64,000 bases of DNA from Rhizobiales bacterium TMED25 (GCA_002168075.1 NHCE01000007.1:20525-84524), one strand, 5' to 3'; shown: positions 24,059 through 37,729, counted from the first letter of the stretch. Translations and numbers: made by a program. Notes: generated from the letters alone by a model not told the origin.

Positions 24059-27000
24059 ATGTCTGAAACACTTATTGGACGAAAAAGAATAAGAAAATCA
24101 TTTGGTAAAATTCGTGAAGTAGCGGAGATGCCAAATCTAATTGAAGTACAAAAATCATCCTATGATTACTTTTTGCAGGCTCATGAGCCAGATGCAGGAA
24201 GAGATAACACAGGTTTACAATCTGTGTTTTCATCTGTATTTCCAATAAAAGATTTCAATGAAACTTCTATACTTGAATTTGTAAAATATGACTTTGACCC
24301 ACCTAAATATGATGTAGATGAATGTCAGCAGCGAGGTTTAACCTACGCAGCCCCTCTTCGCGGGACATTGAGGCTTATTGTATTTGATGTCGATGAAGAA
24401 ACAGAAGCAAAATCAATTAAAGATATAAAAGAACAAGAAGTTTACATGGGCGATATACCGTTGATGACTGACAATGGTACATTTATTTTCAATGGAACTG
24501 AAAGAGTTGTTGTCAGTCAAATGCATCGAAGTCCAGGCGTATTTTTTGATCACGATAAAGGAAAATCACATTCTAGTGGAAAAATATTATATGCTGCAAG
24601 AATTATTCCATATAGGGGTTCGTGGCTTGATTTTGAATTTGACGCTAAGGATTTAGTTTATGCACGTATAGATAGAAAAAGGAAAATTCCCGTATCCACA
24701 ATCTTATATGCACTTGGATATGATGCAGAAGAAATATTAGCTCATTTTTATGACTCATATTTTATTGAAAAAAATAAATCTGGGTGGGTTTGTGAATTCA
24801 AAGAAGAGCAATTTAAAGGCATTAAACTGAATACTGATTTGATAAACGCAGAAACAGGAGAGGTTGCTATAGACTCGGGTACAAAAGTAACTCCGCGTTT
24901 GATAAAAAAAGTAAAAGAAGCAGGGCTCAAGAAAGTGCTGTATTCCGAAGAAAGCATAATTGGTTTATACGTAGCTGAAGATATAGTCAATATGAAAAGC
25001 GGAATCATATACGCAGAAGCTGGTGACGAGGTAACAACTACATTACTCGCATTATTGGATCAAAATAAGATTACAAAAATAAATATCCTTGATATTGATC
25101 ACGTAAATACGGGAGCCTTCATAAGGGATACACTAAAAGTAGATAAAAATGAAAATAAGCAGCAGGCATTGCTAGATATTTATAGGTTAATGAGGCCAGG
25201 AGAACCACCAACCGATGAAACAGCAGGTGGCCTCTTTGATAGTTTGTTCTTTGATCCTGACCGATATGATTTATCGGCCGTTGGTAGAGTAAAATTAAAT
25301 ATGAGACTTGAACTTGAGGCAGCTGATGATCACTGCGTCTTGAGGAAAGAGGATATTCTTGCAGTTGTCAAACACCTTGTTGAGTTAAGAGATGGAAAAG
25401 GTGAAGTTGATGATATTGATCACTTAGGTAATAGGCGAGTAAGATCCGTTGGTGAATTGGTTGAAAATCAATATCGAATAGGTCTACTGAGAATGGAAAG
25501 AGCTATTCGGGAGAGACTTAGTTCAGTAGATATTGACACAGTGATGCCTAATGATTTAATTAACGCTAAGCCGATCACAGCTGCTTTAAGGGAGTTTTTT
25601 GGCTCTTCCCAGCTATCACAATTTATGGACCAGACAAATCCATTGTCACTAATCACTCACATAAGGCGTGTTTCAGCACTTGGTCCTGGCGGATTAACAA
25701 GAGAGAGGGCTGGATTTGAAGTGAGAGATGTTCATCCAACTCATTATGGACGAATATGTCCAATAGAAACACCAGAGGGTCCAAATATTGGTCTAATAAA
25801 CTCACTAGCAACATTTGCAAGGGTAAATAAATATGGATTTATTGAAAGTCCTTATAGAAAAGTTGTAAATAATAAAGTTACAGATGAGGTTATATACTTA
25901 TCAGCGATTGAGGAAACTAAATATAATATTGCTCAAGCAAATGCAGTATTAGATCAAAAGTCAAAATTTACAGAAGAGTTGATTAACTGCCGAGTTGCTG
26001 GTGATGTCCAATTAGTTCCTTCTGATAAAGTTGATTTCATGGATGTATCACCAAAGCAATTGGTATCAGCTGCTGCTGCTTTAATACCCTTCCTGGAAAA
26101 TGATGATGCTAACCGAGCCCTAATGGGGTCAAACATGCAAAGACAAGCTGTTCCCCTCATGAAAACTGAGGCACCTTTTGTGGGAACTGGAATGGAAGCA
26201 GTTGTTGCAAGAGACTCGGGGGCCGCTGTTACAGCACGAAGGTCAGGAATTATTGATCAGGTTGATTCGAACCGTATAGTTATAAGAGCAACTGATGAGA
26301 AGGATGCTTCAAAGTCTGCCGTTGATATTTATAATCTTGCAAAGTTTCAAAGATCTAATCAAAATACGTGTATTAACCAGAGACCTCTTGTGAAAATGGG
26401 TGAAACAGTAATTGCTGGTGATATCATTGCTGACGGTCCATCTACAGATTTAGGTGATTTGGCGCTCGGAAAAAATGTTTTAGTAGCATACATGCCATGG
26501 AATGGTTACAATTATGAGGACTCTATTTTAATATCAGAAAGAGTAGTTAGGGAAGACACATTTACTTCTATTCATCTTGAGGAATTTGAAGTAATGGCGA
26601 GAGATACAAAACTTGGTCCTGAAGATATTACAAGAGATATACCAAATGTTGGTGAAGAAGCTCTTAAGAATTTAGATGAAGCAGGTATAGTTTATATCGG
26701 TGCTGAAGTTAAATCTGGTGACATTCTTGTTGGTAAAATAACTCCAAAAGGTGAAAGTCCAATGACACCAGAAGAAAAGCTACTAAGAGCAATATTTGGT
26801 GAAAAAGCAACTGATGTAAGGGATACTTCACTCCGTCTTCCTCCTGGTGTTACAGGAACTGTTGTCGAAGTTAGAGTTTTTAACAGGCATGGTATCGAGA
26901 AAGATGAAAGAGCTTTAGCAATTGAAAGAGATGAAATTGTAAGGTTATCAAAGGATAGAGATGATGAGTTTAATATCCTTGATAGAAATGTTATGGCTAA

Positions 27001-28192
27001 GCTTCGCGGTACAATGTTAGGATGTGATATTGCAAAATTATCTTCTGGTTTAAAGAAAGGTACAAAAATTACATCTGAAAATATTGATAAAGTTGATAAA
27101 AAAGACTGGTGGAATTTTGTACTTTCTGATGATAAAAAAATGGCAGAGATAGAAGCAATGAAATTACAATATGATGCTTCAAAGGAACTAATTGAGAATC
27201 GCTTCGTTGATAAAGTTGATAAACTCCAGCGTGGCGATGACATGCTTCCGGGTGTAATGAAGATGATCAAAGTTTTTGTTGCTGTCAAAAGGAAGCTTCA
27301 ACCTGGCGATAAAATGGCAGGAAGACATGGTAATAAGGGGGTTGTATCTAGGATTATGCCTCAAGAAGATATGCCATATCTTGAAGACGGTTCGCCGGTT
27401 GATGTGGTATTAAACCCATTAGGTGTTCCGAGTAGAATGAATGTTGGACAAATTTTGGAAACGCATTTAGGTTGGGCTTGCAGGGGATTAGGCAAACTCA
27501 TCGGTGACTCAATCGATCTAATCAAAGAAAATGATAATGATGAAAAAGAATTAAGAAAAACACTTCAGGATATTTATGGAAAAAATGATACCCTAGACTC
27601 TCTAAACAAGGAAAACCTTATCGAACTTGCTTCAAATTTAAGAAAAGGTGTTGCAATAGCAACCCCTGTTTTTGATGGAGCCAGAGAGCCTGATATTAAT
27701 GATTTACTTGAGAAGGCAGGTCTTGATAAATCTGGGCAAGTCCAACTCTTCGATGGAAGGACTGGTGAGCCGTTCGATAGAAAAGTAACAGTGGGGTATA
27801 AGTATATACTTAAATTGCACCATCTTGTTGACGATAAAATTCATGCAAGATCTATAGGTCCATATAGTTTAGTTACCCAACAGCCTCTCGGTGGAAAGGC
27901 ACAATTTGGTGGGCAGAGGTTTGGTGAGATGGAAGTTTGGGCACTAGAAGCATACGGTGCTGCATATACATTACAAGAGATGTTAACAGTCAAATCTGAT
28001 GATGTAGCCGGAAGAACAAAAGTATATGAAGCAATTGTTAGAGGCGATGATGCTTTTGAAGCAGGTATTCCTGAGTCTTTCAACGTTTTGGTAAAAGAAA
28101 TCAGATCGCTTGGACTTAATATAGAGCTGAAATCATCAGACCTCCCTGCGGATACAACTGCTACCAGCCTAACAGATATGAGTAATGAATAG
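24059..28192 (+). CDS. rpoB: DNA-directed RNA polymerase subunit beta
   Basis: A 1377-residue beta subunit. I chose ATG 24059 ([17 protein letters not shown]) because it matches the normal alphaproteobacterial N terminus and has ACGGGA upstream; a TTG at 24008 in the same frame adds 17 unrelated residues. The fork-loop/rifampicin segment [15 protein letters not shown] and the downstream [32 protein letters not shown] are intact, as are [12 protein letters not shown] and the C-terminal clamp segment. In the rifampicin region two residues depart from consensus: Leu 531 and Ile 535 stand where E. coli has E523 and K527. rpoC follows after 8 bp. Confidence 0.97.
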   Translation: MSETLIGRKRIRKSFGKIREVAEMPNLIEVQKSSYDYFLQAHEPDAGRDNTGLQSVFSSVFPIKDFNETSILEFVKYDFDPPKYDVDECQQRGLTYAAPLRGTLRLIVFDVDEETEAKSIKDIKEQEVYMGDIPLMTDNGTFIFNGTERVVVSQMHRSPGVFFDHDKGKSHSSGKILYAARIIPYRGSWLDFEFDAKDLVYARIDRKRKIPVSTILYALGYDAEEILAHFYDSYFIEKNKSGWVCEFKEEQFKGIKLNTDLINAETGEVAIDSGTKVTPRLIKKVKEAGLKKVLYSEESIIGLYVAEDIVNMKSGIIYAEAGDEVTTTLLALLDQNKITKINILDIDHVNTGAFIRDTLKVDKNENKQQALLDIYRLMRPGEPPTDETAGGLFDSLFFDPDRYDLSAVGRVKLNMRLELEAADDHCVLRKEDILAVVKHLVELRDGKGEVDDIDHLGNRRVRSVGELVENQYRIGLLRMERAIRERLSSVDIDTVMPNDLINAKPITAALREFFGSSQLSQFMDQTNPLSLITHIRRVSALGPGGLTRERAGFEVRDVHPTHYGRICPIETPEGPNIGLINSLATFARVNKYGFIESPYRKVVNNKVTDEVIYLSAIEETKYNIAQANAVLDQKSKFTEELINCRVAGDVQLVPSDKVDFMDVSPKQLVSAAAALIPFLENDDANRALMGSNMQRQAVPLMKTEAPFVGTGMEAVVARDSGAAVTARRSGIIDQVDSNRIVIRATDEKDASKSAVDIYNLAKFQRSNQNTCINQRPLVKMGETVIAGDIIADGPSTDLGDLALGKNVLVAYMPWNGYNYEDSILISERVVREDTFTSIHLEEFEVMARDTKLGPEDITRDIPNVGEEALKNLDEAGIVYIGAEVKSGDILVGKITPKGESPMTPEEKLLRAIFGEKATDVRDTSLRLPPGVTGTVVEVRVFNRHGIEKDERALAIERDEIVRLSKDRDDEFNILDRNVMAKLRGTMLGCDIAKLSSGLKKGTKITSENIDKVDKKDWWNFVLSDDKKMAEIEAMKLQYDASKELIENRFVDKVDKLQRGDDMLPGVMKMIKVFVAVKRKLQPGDKMAGRHGNKGVVSRIMPQEDMPYLEDGSPVDVVLNPLGVPSRMNVGQILETHLGWACRGLGKLIGDSIDLIKENDNDEKELRKTLQDIYGKNDTLDSLNKENLIELASNLRKGVAIATPVFDGAREPDINDLLEKAGLDKSGQVQLFDGRTGEPFDRKVTVGYKYILKLHHLVDDKIHARSIGPYSLVTQQPLGGKAQFGGQRFGEMEVWALEAYGAAYTLQEMLTVKSDDVAGRTKVYEAIVRGDDAFEAGIPESFNVLVKEIRSLGLNIELKSSDLPADTTATSLTDMSNE

Positions 28193-28200
28193 GAATTAAT

Positions 28201-31200
28201 ATGAATCAAGATTTAACAAATGTATTTAACCCAAATTTTTCTCAGTCACAAATTTTTGACTCGATCAAGATAACCATTGCCTCACCTGAAAAAATCTCCT
28301 CTTGGTCATTTGGAGAAATAAAAAAACCAGAAACAATAAATTACAGAACATTCAAACCTGAGAGAGACGGTCTTTTCTGCTCAAGAATTTTTGGTCCAAT
28401 AAAGGATTATGAATGCCTCTGCGGTAAGTATAAGCGCATGAAATATAGAGGTGTCATATGTGAAAAATGTGGGGTTGAAGTAACGCTTTCAAAAGTTAGA
28501 CGAGACACAATGGGACATATTGAACTGGCAGCTCCAGTTGCTCATATCTGGTTTCTTAAATCTCTTCCCTCAAGAATTGGGCTTCTTTTAGATATGAAAC
28601 TAAAAGATTTGGAAAGGGTTTTATATTTTGAAAATTTTATTGTCATAGAACCTGGCCTCTCACCATTGAAAGAACTTCAATTACTTACAGAAGATGAAGT
28701 ATTACAATACAAAGATGAGTATGGTGATGATGCTTTCACAGTTGGGATTGGAGCTGAAGCGATTCGTGATTTATTAACTAATATCGATTTAGAAAAGCTT
28801 GCAGAAAGCCTGAGAGTTGAAATAGACGAATCTACGTCAGAATTGAAGCCGATCAAACTTGCAAAAAGATTAAAAGTTGTAGAAGCTTTTTTAAACTCAG
28901 GAAATAAACCAGAATGGATGATCATGACAATCGTCCCTGTTATCCCACCTGAACTAAGACCGCTTGTACCTCTTGATGGAGGTAGGTTTGCAACATCAGA
29001 TTTGAATGACCTCTACAGAAGGGTTATAAATAGAAATAATCGCTTGAAGCGTTTAATAGAGTTAAAAGCTCCCGAGATTATTATAAGAAATGAGAAAAGA
29101 ATGCTTCAGGAGTCAGTTGATGCATTATTTGATAATGGTAGGCGTGGAAGAATAATTACAGGAGCAAACAAAAGACCGTTAAAATCTCTAGCGGATATGT
29201 TAAAGGGTAAACAAGGAAGATTTAGGCAAAATCTGCTCGGTAAAAGAGTTGATTATTCAGGAAGATCAGTTATTGTTACTGGTCCAACACTCAAATTACA
29301 TCAATGCGGTCTTCCAAAAAGAATGGTGCTTGAATTATTTAAGCCCTTTATTTACTCAAAATTGGAAGCTAAAGGACTTTCAACTACAGTTAAGCAAGCT
29401 AAAAGACTAGTTGAAAAAGAAAGACCTGAAGTATGGGATATACTTGATGAAGTAATAAGAGAGCATCCAGTCCTATTAAATAGAGCTCCCACTCTTCACA
29501 GGCTTGGAATTCAAGCATTTGAACCTACATTAGTTGAAGGAAAAGCGATTCATTTACACCCACTAGTTTGTTCAGCATTTAATGCAGATTTTGATGGCGA
29601 TCAGATGGCAGTTCACGTACCTTTATCTTTGGAGGCTCAACTTGAAGCTCGGGTACTAATGATGTCAACCAATAATATTCTCCATCCAGCAGACGGCTCT
29701 CCAATTATTGTGCCAAGTCAAGACATGGTTCTCGGTCTCTATTACTTATCCTTAGTAAAAGAAAATGAGCCAGGCGAGGGTATGATCTTTGGAAATATGA
29801 ATGAAATACATTATGCCTTAGAGGCAAGGACAATAACTCTTCATTCAAAAATTAAAGGTCGATTCGTAACAAAAGATGAAGATGGTAATATTATAAAAGA
29901 AATACATGAAACAACACCCGGAAGATTACTTATCGGTGAATTGTTACCAAAATATCATAATATAAAATATTCCCTTTGTAATAAAGTGATGACAAAGAAA
30001 GATATATCGAAAATGATTAATGAAGTCTATCGTCACTCAGGACAGAAAGATACAGTTATTTTTTGTGATAAAATTATGGCTCTCGGATTCCATCACGGGT
30101 GCAGAGCAGGAATATCATTTGGTAAAGACGACATGGTTATACCTGAAACCAAAATTAATTTCATAGATGAGACAAATCTTCTAGTTAAGGAATATGAAAA
30201 TCAATACAATGATGGTTTAATAACCCAAGGTGAAAAATATAATAAAGTTGTTGATGCGTGGGCCAAGTGCACAGATAAAGTTGCCGATGAAATGATGTCA
30301 AAAATACAAATAATAGAGGTTGATGAAACTAGTAAAAAACAAAAAGATCAAAACTCAATTTATATGATGGCACATTCTGGTGCCCGAGGATCACCCGCAC
30401 AGATGAAACAACTCGCAGGTATGCGTGGTCTGATGGCTAAACCTTCAGGTGAAATTATTGAAACTCCTATTACATCTAATTTCAAAGAAGGTCTATCTGT
30501 TCTAGAATATTTTAATTCAACCCACGGAGCAAGAAAAGGGCTTGCAGATACTGCACTCAAAACTGCAAATTCTGGTTATCTTACAAGAAGATTAGTGGAT
30601 GTAGCTCAAGACTGTATTATCCTTGAGAGAGACTGTGGTACTTCTAATGGGATAACAATCAGAACTGTAATGGATGGCGGTGAAGTGATCGTTCCAATCG
30701 GGCAAAGGTTACTTGGGCGTTTTCTTGCCGAAGATATAATTGATCCAGTATCTGGAAAAACTTTATTTGATAAATCAAATATGATTGACGAGTCTTTAGC
30801 TAGAGAAATTGAAGAAAAAAATCTGGATGCGGTAAAAGTCAGATCAGTTTTGACTTGTGACTCAAAAATTGGTACGTGCGGGAAATGCTATGGACGTGAC
30901 TTAGCAAGAGGAACTCCAGTGAATGTTGGAGAGGCAGTAGGAGTCCTAGCAGCTCAATCAATTGGTGAGCCAGGTACACAATTAACTATGAGAACATTCC
31001 ATATTGGAGGTACTGCTCAGGTTGTTGATCAGTCATTTATAGAAAGTTCACATGATGGAAAGGTCTCTATACAAAACCCATCAATGGCAACTGACTCAAA
31101 TAAAAAAATTGTTGTTACAGGAAGATCTCTTGTAATATTGATATCTGATGAGAATGGAATTGAAAAATCACAAAATAAAGTTCCTTATGGAGCTCAATTA

Positions 31201-32454
31201 TTCTGTAAGGAAGGTGATGTCATCAAACGCGGTCAACGACTTGCTTCATGGGATCCTTATACAAGACCAATTCTGGCTGACGTGGCTGGAAAGGTAGATT
31301 TTGGAGATCTTGTAGATGGGATATCAATTGATGAAAGACTCGACGAGTCAACTGGAATTTCACAAAGAGTAGTTATAGATTGGAGGGGTTCCTCAAGAGG
31401 TAATGATCTTCAGCCATCGGTTATCCTCAGCTCAGCTGGTTTAAAACCAAAAACAAAGAATGAAGAGCAATCAGATAATCGAAGATACTCTCTTCCTGTT
31501 AATGCTATTTTATCTGTAGAAAAAGATATTGAAGTTTCGGCTGGTGACGTTTTGGCAAGAGTGCCAACTGATAGTGCAAAAACAAAAGATATTACAGGTG
31601 GTCTTCCAAGAGTCGCTGAGTTATTTGAAGCTCGAAGACCGAAAGATCATGCGATAATAGCGGAAGTTACTGGAGTTGTTGAATTTGGAACAGATTTTAA
31701 AAATAAGAGAAAAATCAGAATTATACCTGCTGATGAAAATGAGCAATTAGCTGAATATATGGTTCCAAAGAATGTCCATCTGGAAGTTCAAGATGGAGAT
31801 ACTATTGAAAAAGGGGAATTCATTTTAGACGGTAATCCAGCTCCTCATGATATTTTGGCAATCAAGGGCGTAGAGGAACTTGCTTCCTATCTAACAACTG
31901 AGATTCAGGATGTATATAGATTACAGGGTGTCACAATTAATGATAAGCATATTGAAGTTATTGTTAGCCAAATGCTAAAGAAAGTTGAAGTTGTAGATCC
32001 TGGTAATTCTAGTCTACTCCCGGGTGAACAATTAGATAAAATTGATGTACTAGAACTTAATGGGCAGCTTCAAGATGCTGGCAAAAAATTAATAGTAGCG
32101 CGTCCAATTCTGCTTGGTATTACAAAAGCTGCTCTTCAAACAAGAAGCTTCATTTCAGCAGCTTCATTTCAAGAAACAACTAGAGTTTTGACAGAGGCAT
32201 CTATGAATGGAAAGTCAGATTTATTACAAGGACTCAAAGAGAATGTCATTGTTGGAAGATTGATTCCTGCGGGGACAGGCAGCGCGATAAGTAAATTAAG
32301 ACAGGTATCTGTTCATAGGGATCACCTAATTTTGCAAGAGAAAGAGAAAGCCGAGCAATTGCTTAAAGATAATACTCCTGACGAAATAGCTCCTGAAGTC
32401 ATAGAAGATGATCCAGGTGCTGTAATTGTTGAAGATGCAACTCTTGAAAAGTGA
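28201..32454 (+). CDS. rpoC: DNA-directed RNA polymerase subunit beta'
   Basis: A 1417-residue beta' subunit, the length usual for alphaproteobacteria. The N-terminal zinc ribbon has CLCGKYK and CEKCGVE. The catalytic Mg motif is NADFDGDQM (about residues 461-469). The second zinc site is around [12 protein letters not shown] (about 895). The trigger-loop and bridge-helix region lies in [16 protein letters not shown]. It ends in a Glu/Asp-rich tail. It closes the rplKAJL-rpoBC series; the rpsL promoter follows. Confidence 0.97.
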   Translation: MNQDLTNVFNPNFSQSQIFDSIKITIASPEKISSWSFGEIKKPETINYRTFKPERDGLFCSRIFGPIKDYECLCGKYKRMKYRGVICEKCGVEVTLSKVRRDTMGHIELAAPVAHIWFLKSLPSRIGLLLDMKLKDLERVLYFENFIVIEPGLSPLKELQLLTEDEVLQYKDEYGDDAFTVGIGAEAIRDLLTNIDLEKLAESLRVEIDESTSELKPIKLAKRLKVVEAFLNSGNKPEWMIMTIVPVIPPELRPLVPLDGGRFATSDLNDLYRRVINRNNRLKRLIELKAPEIIIRNEKRMLQESVDALFDNGRRGRIITGANKRPLKSLADMLKGKQGRFRQNLLGKRVDYSGRSVIVTGPTLKLHQCGLPKRMVLELFKPFIYSKLEAKGLSTTVKQAKRLVEKERPEVWDILDEVIREHPVLLNRAPTLHRLGIQAFEPTLVEGKAIHLHPLVCSAFNADFDGDQMAVHVPLSLEAQLEARVLMMSTNNILHPADGSPIIVPSQDMVLGLYYLSLVKENEPGEGMIFGNMNEIHYALEARTITLHSKIKGRFVTKDEDGNIIKEIHETTPGRLLIGELLPKYHNIKYSLCNKVMTKKDISKMINEVYRHSGQKDTVIFCDKIMALGFHHGCRAGISFGKDDMVIPETKINFIDETNLLVKEYENQYNDGLITQGEKYNKVVDAWAKCTDKVADEMMSKIQIIEVDETSKKQKDQNSIYMMAHSGARGSPAQMKQLAGMRGLMAKPSGEIIETPITSNFKEGLSVLEYFNSTHGARKGLADTALKTANSGYLTRRLVDVAQDCIILERDCGTSNGITIRTVMDGGEVIVPIGQRLLGRFLAEDIIDPVSGKTLFDKSNMIDESLAREIEEKNLDAVKVRSVLTCDSKIGTCGKCYGRDLARGTPVNVGEAVGVLAAQSIGEPGTQLTMRTFHIGGTAQVVDQSFIESSHDGKVSIQNPSMATDSNKKIVVTGRSLVILISDENGIEKSQNKVPYGAQLFCKEGDVIKRGQRLASWDPYTRPILADVAGKVDFGDLVDGISIDERLDESTGISQRVVIDWRGSSRGNDLQPSVILSSAGLKPKTKNEEQSDNRRYSLPVNAILSVEKDIEVSAGDVLARVPTDSAKTKDITGGLPRVAELFEARRPKDHAIIAEVTGVVEFGTDFKNKRKIRIIPADENEQLAEYMVPKNVHLEVQDGDTIEKGEFILDGNPAPHDILAIKGVEELASYLTTEIQDVYRLQGVTINDKHIEVIVSQMLKKVEVVDPGNSSLLPGEQLDKIDVLELNGQLQDAGKKLIVARPILLGITKAALQTRSFISAASFQETTRVLTEASMNGKSDLLQGLKENVIVGRLIPAGTGSAISKLRQVSVHRDHLILQEKEKAEQLLKDNTPDEIAPEVIEDDPGAVIVEDATLEK

Positions 32455-32508
32455 TATTTTTGAAAGATTTTTTTAGAAAAATTGTTACTTTTACTTTGAT
32501 AATAATAC

Positions 32509-32537
32509 TTGACGAGTTGTTTCTGAAGAAGTATTGT
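32509..32537 (+). promoter_or_regulatory. Candidate sigma70-type promoter for the rpsL-rpsG-fusA (str) operon
   Basis: TTGACG (32509-32514), a 17-bp spacer and TATTGT (32532-32537) are a near-consensus pair in the 177-bp gap after rpoC. The transcription start would be near 32544, just ahead of the leader hairpin at 32551-32586. Confidence 0.6.
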
Positions 32538-32550
32538 CCGAACATCTAGT

Positions 32551-32586
32551 TCAATAGGCTGTATGGTTAGCCTTAAACGCTATTGA
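32551..32586 (+). promoter_or_regulatory. Two-tier hairpin in the rpsL leader
   Basis: TCAATAG (32551-32557) pairs with CTATTGA (32580-32586), and inside it AGGCT (32556-32560) can pair with AGCCT (32569-32573). The two helices share bases AG, so they may exchange. The position immediately downstream of the predicted start site and before rpsL suggests a leader with a regulatory or stabilising role, possibly binding a str-operon protein such as S7. That function is inferred. Confidence 0.45.
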
Positions 32587-32631
32587 TAAAATAAAAAAGA
32601 AGAATGATTAAGCGAAAGGATCTTGGTTTAA

Positions 32632-33003
32632 ATGCCTACTATTAATCAGTTATTGCGAAAACCTAGAAAGCCACAGGTAAAGAGAAATAAAGTTCCAGCA
32701 ATGGAAGCCTGCCCACAAAAAAGGGGGGTTTGTACAAGAGTTTATACAACAACTCCAAAAAAACCAAATTCAGCTCTCAGAAAAGTAGCAAGGGTAAGAC
32801 TTTCAAACGGTTTTGAGGTTACAAGTTACATACCAGGTGAGGGGCACAATCTTCAAGAACACTCAGTCGTGTTAATTAGGGGCGGAAGGGTCAAAGATTT
32901 GCCGGGTGTTCGATACCATGTCGTAAGAGGTGTATTAGATACGCAAGGTGTTCAAGATCGTAAGCAAAGGCGTTCAAAATATGGCGCTAAAAAGCCTAAA
33001 TAG
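32632..33003 (+). CDS. rpsL: 30S ribosomal protein S12
   Basis: A 123-residue decoding-centre protein. [28 protein letters not shown] (Lys at the position that is wild type for streptomycin sensitivity) and GVRYHVVRG are all canonical. It starts the rpsL-rpsG-fusA-rpsJ run, with GCGAAAGGATC upstream of the ATG. Confidence 0.98.
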   Translation: MPTINQLLRKPRKPQVKRNKVPAMEACPQKRGVCTRVYTTTPKKPNSALRKVARVRLSNGFEVTSYIPGEGHNLQEHSVVLIRGGRVKDLPGVRYHVVRGVLDTQGVQDRKQRRSKYGAKKPK

Positions 33004-33483
<480 letters not shown>

Positions 33484-33502
33484 AAGGGAATATAGGAATA
33501 AA

Positions 33503-35578
33503 ATGGCAAGAAATAACGCGATAGAAGATTATAGAAATATAGGTATCATGGCCCACATTGATGCGGGAAAAACTACGACAACTGAACGCATATTATATTA
33601 TACTGGTAAAAGTCATAAAATTGGTGAGGTTCATGATGGTGCCGCGACCATGGACTGGATGGAGCAAGAGCAGGAAAGGGGTATAACTATAACCTCCGCC
33701 GCAACTACGACTTATTGGAATGATAAAAGAATTAATATTATAGATACCCCAGGTCATGTCGATTTCACAATCGAAGTTGAACGATCATTAAGAGTCCTAG
33801 ACGGAGCAATTGCTTTACTTGATGCAAATGCTGGTGTTGAACCACAAACAGAAACCGTTTGGAGACAAGCAAATAAATATAATGTTCCAAGAATGATTTT
33901 TGTAAATAAAATGGATAAAATTGGGGCGGACTTTGCAAGATCTGTAGAAATGGTCTCCGAGAGATTGGGAGCAAATCCTCTTGTATTACAGCTACCAATT
34001 GGTTCAGAGTCGAATTTAAAAGGTGTCGTAGATCTCATTGAGATGAGAGGAATCATATGGGAAGATGAGAGTTTGGGGGCGAAATTTAATTATCAGGAAG
34101 TTCCTGCGGATATGCTTGATGAGGCAAAAAAATATAGAGAAATGCTTATAGAGACAGTTGTAGAATTAGATGAAGTTGTGATGGAAAAATATCTCGAAGG
34201 TGATGATATAGATATACCAACGATTAAACGGCTTATACGAAAAGGGACCTGTGATAACACATTTTACCCCGTTTTTTGTGGCTCAGCTTTTAAAAATAAA
34301 GGAGTGCAACCACTTTTAGATGGTGTAATTGATTATTTACCATCACCTGTTGATGTAGAGAGAATTAAAGGAATAGAATTAAAAACTGAGACAGATATTC
34401 TTGTCACACCAGCTGATAATGAAAAAGTTTCAATCCTTGCATTTAAAGTTGCAAATGACCCATTTGTGGGCTCACTTACTTTTTGTAGAATTTACTCTGG
34501 TAAATTAGAAAGTGGGTCACAACTTTTGAATTCTGTTAAAGATAAGAAAGAGAGGGTTGGTAGGATGTTATTAATGCATTCAAATTCCCGAGAAGACATC
34601 AAAGAAGCATATGCAGGCGATATTGTTGCATTGGCTGGTTTAAAATTGACAACCACTGGTGATACGTTATGTGATCCTTCATATCCTGTTGTTCTAGAAA
34701 GAATGGAATTTCCTGAACCAGTTATTGAAATTGCTGTTGAGCCAAAGACAAAAGGTGATCAAGAAAAAATGGGAGCAGCACTTGCAAGGCTAGCCCAAGA
34801 AGATCCCTCGTTTAGAGTGGCATCAGATGATGAATCTGGGCAAACAATAATCAAAGGTATGGGCGAATTACACCTTGACATACTTGTCGATCGAATGAAG
34901 AGAGAGTTTAAGGTAGAGGCTAATATTGGCGCGCCACAAGTCGCGTATCGGGAAACAATAACCAAGCCATCAGATGTAGATTATACCCATAAAAAACAAT
35001 CTGGTGGTGCTGGGCAATTTGCTAGAGTTAAAATGACAATAAGCCCAGGGGAGCCAGGTACAGGATTTGTCTTCGAGAATAAAGTTGTCGGTGGTAACAT
35101 ACCAAGAGAATATATTCCAGGTGTCGAAAAAGGTATAGCATCAGTTTTGGACAATGGTATCCTTGCTGGGTTTCCTCTATTAGATATACATGTAATACTT
35201 CACGATGGTGCATATCATGATGTTGACTCTTCTGTTATGGCATTTGAGATTGCTGGAAGGGCTGCTTTTCGTGAAGGTGCACAATCTGCCTCACCAAAGT
35301 TATTAGAGCCAATCATGGATGTCGAGGTTGTTACACCGGAGGAATATATGGGTGATGTAATTGGTGATCTTAATTCGCGTAGAGGTCAAATATCAGGTAC
35401 AGAATCTAGATCAAATTCTACTGTTATTAAATCTCAAGTTCCATTAGCAAATATGTTTGGCTATGTTAGCCATCTGAGATCAATGAGCCAAGGTCGGGCT
35501 CAATTTACTATGCAATTTGATCACTATGAACAAGTACCGCAAGCGGTTTCTGATCAAGTAATAGCAAAATACGCATAA
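33503..35578 (+). CDS. fusA: Elongation factor G
   Basis: A 691-residue translocase GTPase. The start is ATG 33503 ([25 protein letters not shown]), preceded by TAGGAAT; upstream in-frame codons lie inside rpsG and are not used. P-loop AHIDAGKTT, switch [10 protein letters not shown] and the domain IV segment [13 protein letters not shown] are intact. It is followed by rpsJ after 18 bp without the second tuf gene that commonly lies here. Confidence 0.98.
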   Translation: MARNNAIEDYRNIGIMAHIDAGKTTTTERILYYTGKSHKIGEVHDGAATMDWMEQEQERGITITSAATTTYWNDKRINIIDTPGHVDFTIEVERSLRVLDGAIALLDANAGVEPQTETVWRQANKYNVPRMIFVNKMDKIGADFARSVEMVSERLGANPLVLQLPIGSESNLKGVVDLIEMRGIIWEDESLGAKFNYQEVPADMLDEAKKYREMLIETVVELDEVVMEKYLEGDDIDIPTIKRLIRKGTCDNTFYPVFCGSAFKNKGVQPLLDGVIDYLPSPVDVERIKGIELKTETDILVTPADNEKVSILAFKVANDPFVGSLTFCRIYSGKLESGSQLLNSVKDKKERVGRMLLMHSNSREDIKEAYAGDIVALAGLKLTTTGDTLCDPSYPVVLERMEFPEPVIEIAVEPKTKGDQEKMGAALARLAQEDPSFRVASDDESGQTIIKGMGELHLDILVDRMKREFKVEANIGAPQVAYRETITKPSDVDYTHKKQSGGAGQFARVKMTISPGEPGTGFVFENKVVGGNIPREYIPGVEKGIASVLDNGILAGFPLLDIHVILHDGAYHDVDSSVMAFEIAGRAAFREGAQSASPKLLEPIMDVEVVTPEEYMGDVIGDLNSRRGQISGTESRSNSTVIKSQVPLANMFGYVSHLRSMSQGRAQFTMQFDHYEQVPQAVSDQVIAKYA

Positions 35579-35596
35579 AACATTACAGGATAAAAA

Positions 35597-35905
35597 ATGC
35601 AGGGACAAAATATTAGAATACGATTAAAGGCTTATGATCATCGCTTGTTAGATAGTGCAACTACTGAAATTGTTAGTACTGCAAAAAGAACTGGGGCAAA
35701 TATTAGGGGACCAATTCCTCTGCCTAGAAGGATTGAAAAGTTTACTGTTCTTCGTGGACCGCATATCGATAAAAAAAGTCGCGAGCAATTTGAAATAAGA
35801 ACATATAAAAGGCTATTAGATATTGTCGATCCAACACCACAAACAGTAGATGCACTAATGAAGCTAGATCTCTCCGCTGGTGTTAATGTTGAAATAAAAT
35901 TATAG
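35597..35905 (+). CDS. rpsJ: 30S ribosomal protein S10
   Basis: A 102-residue S10 (also NusE), contacting NusG and RNA polymerase in antitermination. [18 protein letters not shown] and [29 protein letters not shown] are diagnostic. It is first in the S10 gene set but only 18 bp after fusA, so str and S10 operons appear merged. Confidence 0.98.
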   Translation: MQGQNIRIRLKAYDHRLLDSATTEIVSTAKRTGANIRGPIPLPRRIEKFTVLRGPHIDKKSREQFEIRTYKRLLDIVDPTPQTVDALMKLDLSAGVNVEIKL

Positions 35906-35920
35906 AATATAGGGATTGTT

Positions 35921-36817
35921 ATGAGAGTTGGTTTAATAGCAGAAAAACTTGGGATGATGAGAATATTCTCAGAGAAGGGGCAGCATATACCTGTTACCGT
36001 TTTAGCTATATCTAATTGTCAAGTTGTTTCGCACAAAACGAGAGAAATTGATGGTTACTCTGCAATACAAATTGGAGCTGGAAATCCAAAAGTAAAAAAT
36101 GTTACAAAACCAATGAGAGGGCATTTTTCAAAAGCGAAGGTTGAGCCAAAATCAAAGTTAGTTGAATTCAGGGTTGATGAGGATAAATTCATACAGATTG
36201 GTCTGTTTATGAAAGCAGATCACTTTTTACCAGGACAAAAAGTGGATGTAACAGGTACAAGTATAGGTAAGGGATTTGCCGGAGCTATGAAAAGACATAA
36301 TTTTGCAGGTTTAAGAGCTTCGCATGGTGTTTCAGTAAGTCATAGAAGTCATGGATCAACAGGCCAGTGTCAGGATCCAGGTAAGGTTTTTAAAGGAAAG
36401 AAAATGGCAGGTCACATGGGTGCTGCTCGTGTAACCATCCAAAATTTAGTGATACATTCAGTTGATAATGATAAAGGTCTTATATTCGTGCAAGGAGCAG
36501 TTCCAGGGCATAAGGGTAGCTGGATTACCATCAAAGATGCAGTGAAAAAACAGTCTGACCTAGAATTACCAATACCTGGCAGTTTCATTGGCGCAGATGA
36601 TGCATCAGTTGATTCTGAGAATGCAGATGCAGATATTATTACCGCTGAAGCAAATCAAAATAATGAAAGCAAAGATATAAATGTTGAGATTTTGAACGAA
36701 GTTCAAGATCAAGAGGCTAATAACGATACACAATTAGATCCAATAGATGGCAAAGAAACAACTTCCGACTCACAAGAGGATGAAGAGTTACCAGAAAATG
36801 ATGGTGAAAAGAAATGA
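35921..36817 (+). CDS. rplC: 50S ribosomal protein L3 with long acidic C-terminal tail
   Basis: Residues 1-222 are ordinary L3: [16 protein letters not shown], the central [23 protein letters not shown] extension (with the Gln that PrmB methylates in other bacteria) and [19 protein letters not shown]. Residues about 224-298 are extra, roughly one third Asp/Glu, rich in Asn, Gln and Ser, and predicted to be disordered. Bacterial L3 is normally 205-240 residues. The frame runs on into rplD with a 4-bp ATGA overlap, so the tail is not a frameshift artefact with a lost stop. Confidence 0.95.
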   Translation: MRVGLIAEKLGMMRIFSEKGQHIPVTVLAISNCQVVSHKTREIDGYSAIQIGAGNPKVKNVTKPMRGHFSKAKVEPKSKLVEFRVDEDKFIQIGLFMKADHFLPGQKVDVTGTSIGKGFAGAMKRHNFAGLRASHGVSVSHRSHGSTGQCQDPGKVFKGKKMAGHMGAARVTIQNLVIHSVDNDKGLIFVQGAVPGHKGSWITIKDAVKKQSDLELPIPGSFIGADDASVDSENADADIITAEANQNNESKDINVEILNEVQDQEANNDTQLDPIDGKETTSDSQEDEELPENDGEKK

Positions 36818-37437
36818 AGGTAAACGTAATTGATATGGCCTCAAAGGTGTCTGGTACTATTACTATTAAAGATGAAATATTCTGTCTTGAGCCACGCAAG
36901 GATATACTGCATAGGACTGTTTTGTACCAACTGGCAAAAAAGAGGTCGGGCACGCATAAAGTTAAAAATAGATCTGAAATTACAGCTACAACAAAAAAAA
37001 TGTATAAGCAAAAAGGTACTGGAGGTGCACGTCATGGATCAAAGAAAGTGCCACAATTCAGAGGCGGTGGAAGAGCTTTTGGTCCAACTCCAAGGGATCA
37101 TTCAATAAAACTTACAAAGAAATTTAGGAAACTTGCATTAAGACATGCACTATCAACAAAGCAACAAGAGGGGAATCTGGTGATATTAAGTGAGGCAAAG
37201 TTAGATAAACCAAAAACATCAGATTTAGTGAAAAACCTTCAAAAGTTAGAAGTTACCTCTGCTCTATTTATAGAGGCTAGCGAATTTGATAAAAACTTTG
37301 AGCTTGCTTCGATGAACATTCCTAAAATTGATATATTGCCAGTTCAAGGTATGAATGTATACGATATGCTAAAAAGAGATAAGCTTTTTATAACGAAGGC
37401 GGCATTGAAGGAAATCGAGGGGCGATTATATGAATGA
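36814..37437 (+). CDS. rplD: 50S ribosomal protein L4
   Basis: A 207-residue L4, lining the peptide exit tunnel. [31 protein letters not shown] is the tunnel extension. It overlaps rplC by 4 bp and rplW by 8 bp. In gammaproteobacteria L4 controls the S10 operon; no leader of that type is seen here. Confidence 0.97.
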   Translation: MKVNVIDMASKVSGTITIKDEIFCLEPRKDILHRTVLYQLAKKRSGTHKVKNRSEITATTKKMYKQKGTGGARHGSKKVPQFRGGGRAFGPTPRDHSIKLTKKFRKLALRHALSTKQQEGNLVILSEAKLDKPKTSDLVKNLQKLEVTSALFIEASEFDKNFELASMNIPKIDILPVQGMNVYDMLKRDKLFITKAALKEIEGRLYE

Positions 37438-37729
37438 AATTGATATATATGATGTTATTAGAAATCCGGTAATAACTGAGAAAGCGACACTGATATCAGA
37501 TAATGGCCAAGTAATTTTTGACGTTTCAAAAACAGCTACAAAGGCCCAAATTAAAGAAGCAATAGAGACTTTATTTAAAGTTAAAGTTAAGTCAGTTAAT
37601 ACGCTTATCAGAAAAGGAAAAGTAAAAAGGTTTAAGGGTAGGTTTGGCAAAAGAGCAGATATAAAGAAGGCAATTGTCTCACTTGAAGAGGGGCAAAGCT
37701 TTGATTTTACAACAGGTATAAGTGGATAA
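37430..37729 (+). CDS. rplW: 50S ribosomal protein L23
   Basis: A 99-residue L23 at the exit-tunnel rim, docking site for trigger factor and [28 protein letters not shown] and the [32 protein letters not shown] loop are diagnostic. It overlaps rplD by 8 bp. Confidence 0.97.
   Translation: MNEIDIYDVIRNPVITEKATLISDNGQVIFDVSKTATKAQIKEAIETLFKVKVKSVNTLIRKGKVKRFKGRFGKRADIKKAIVSLEEGQSFDFTTGISG

Noticed and set aside
26692..27288. 198-codon minus-strand open frame
   Set aside because: It lies entirely within rpoB on the opposite strand, and its Ser/Phe-rich composition is what the reverse complement of rpoB codons gives. No family features.
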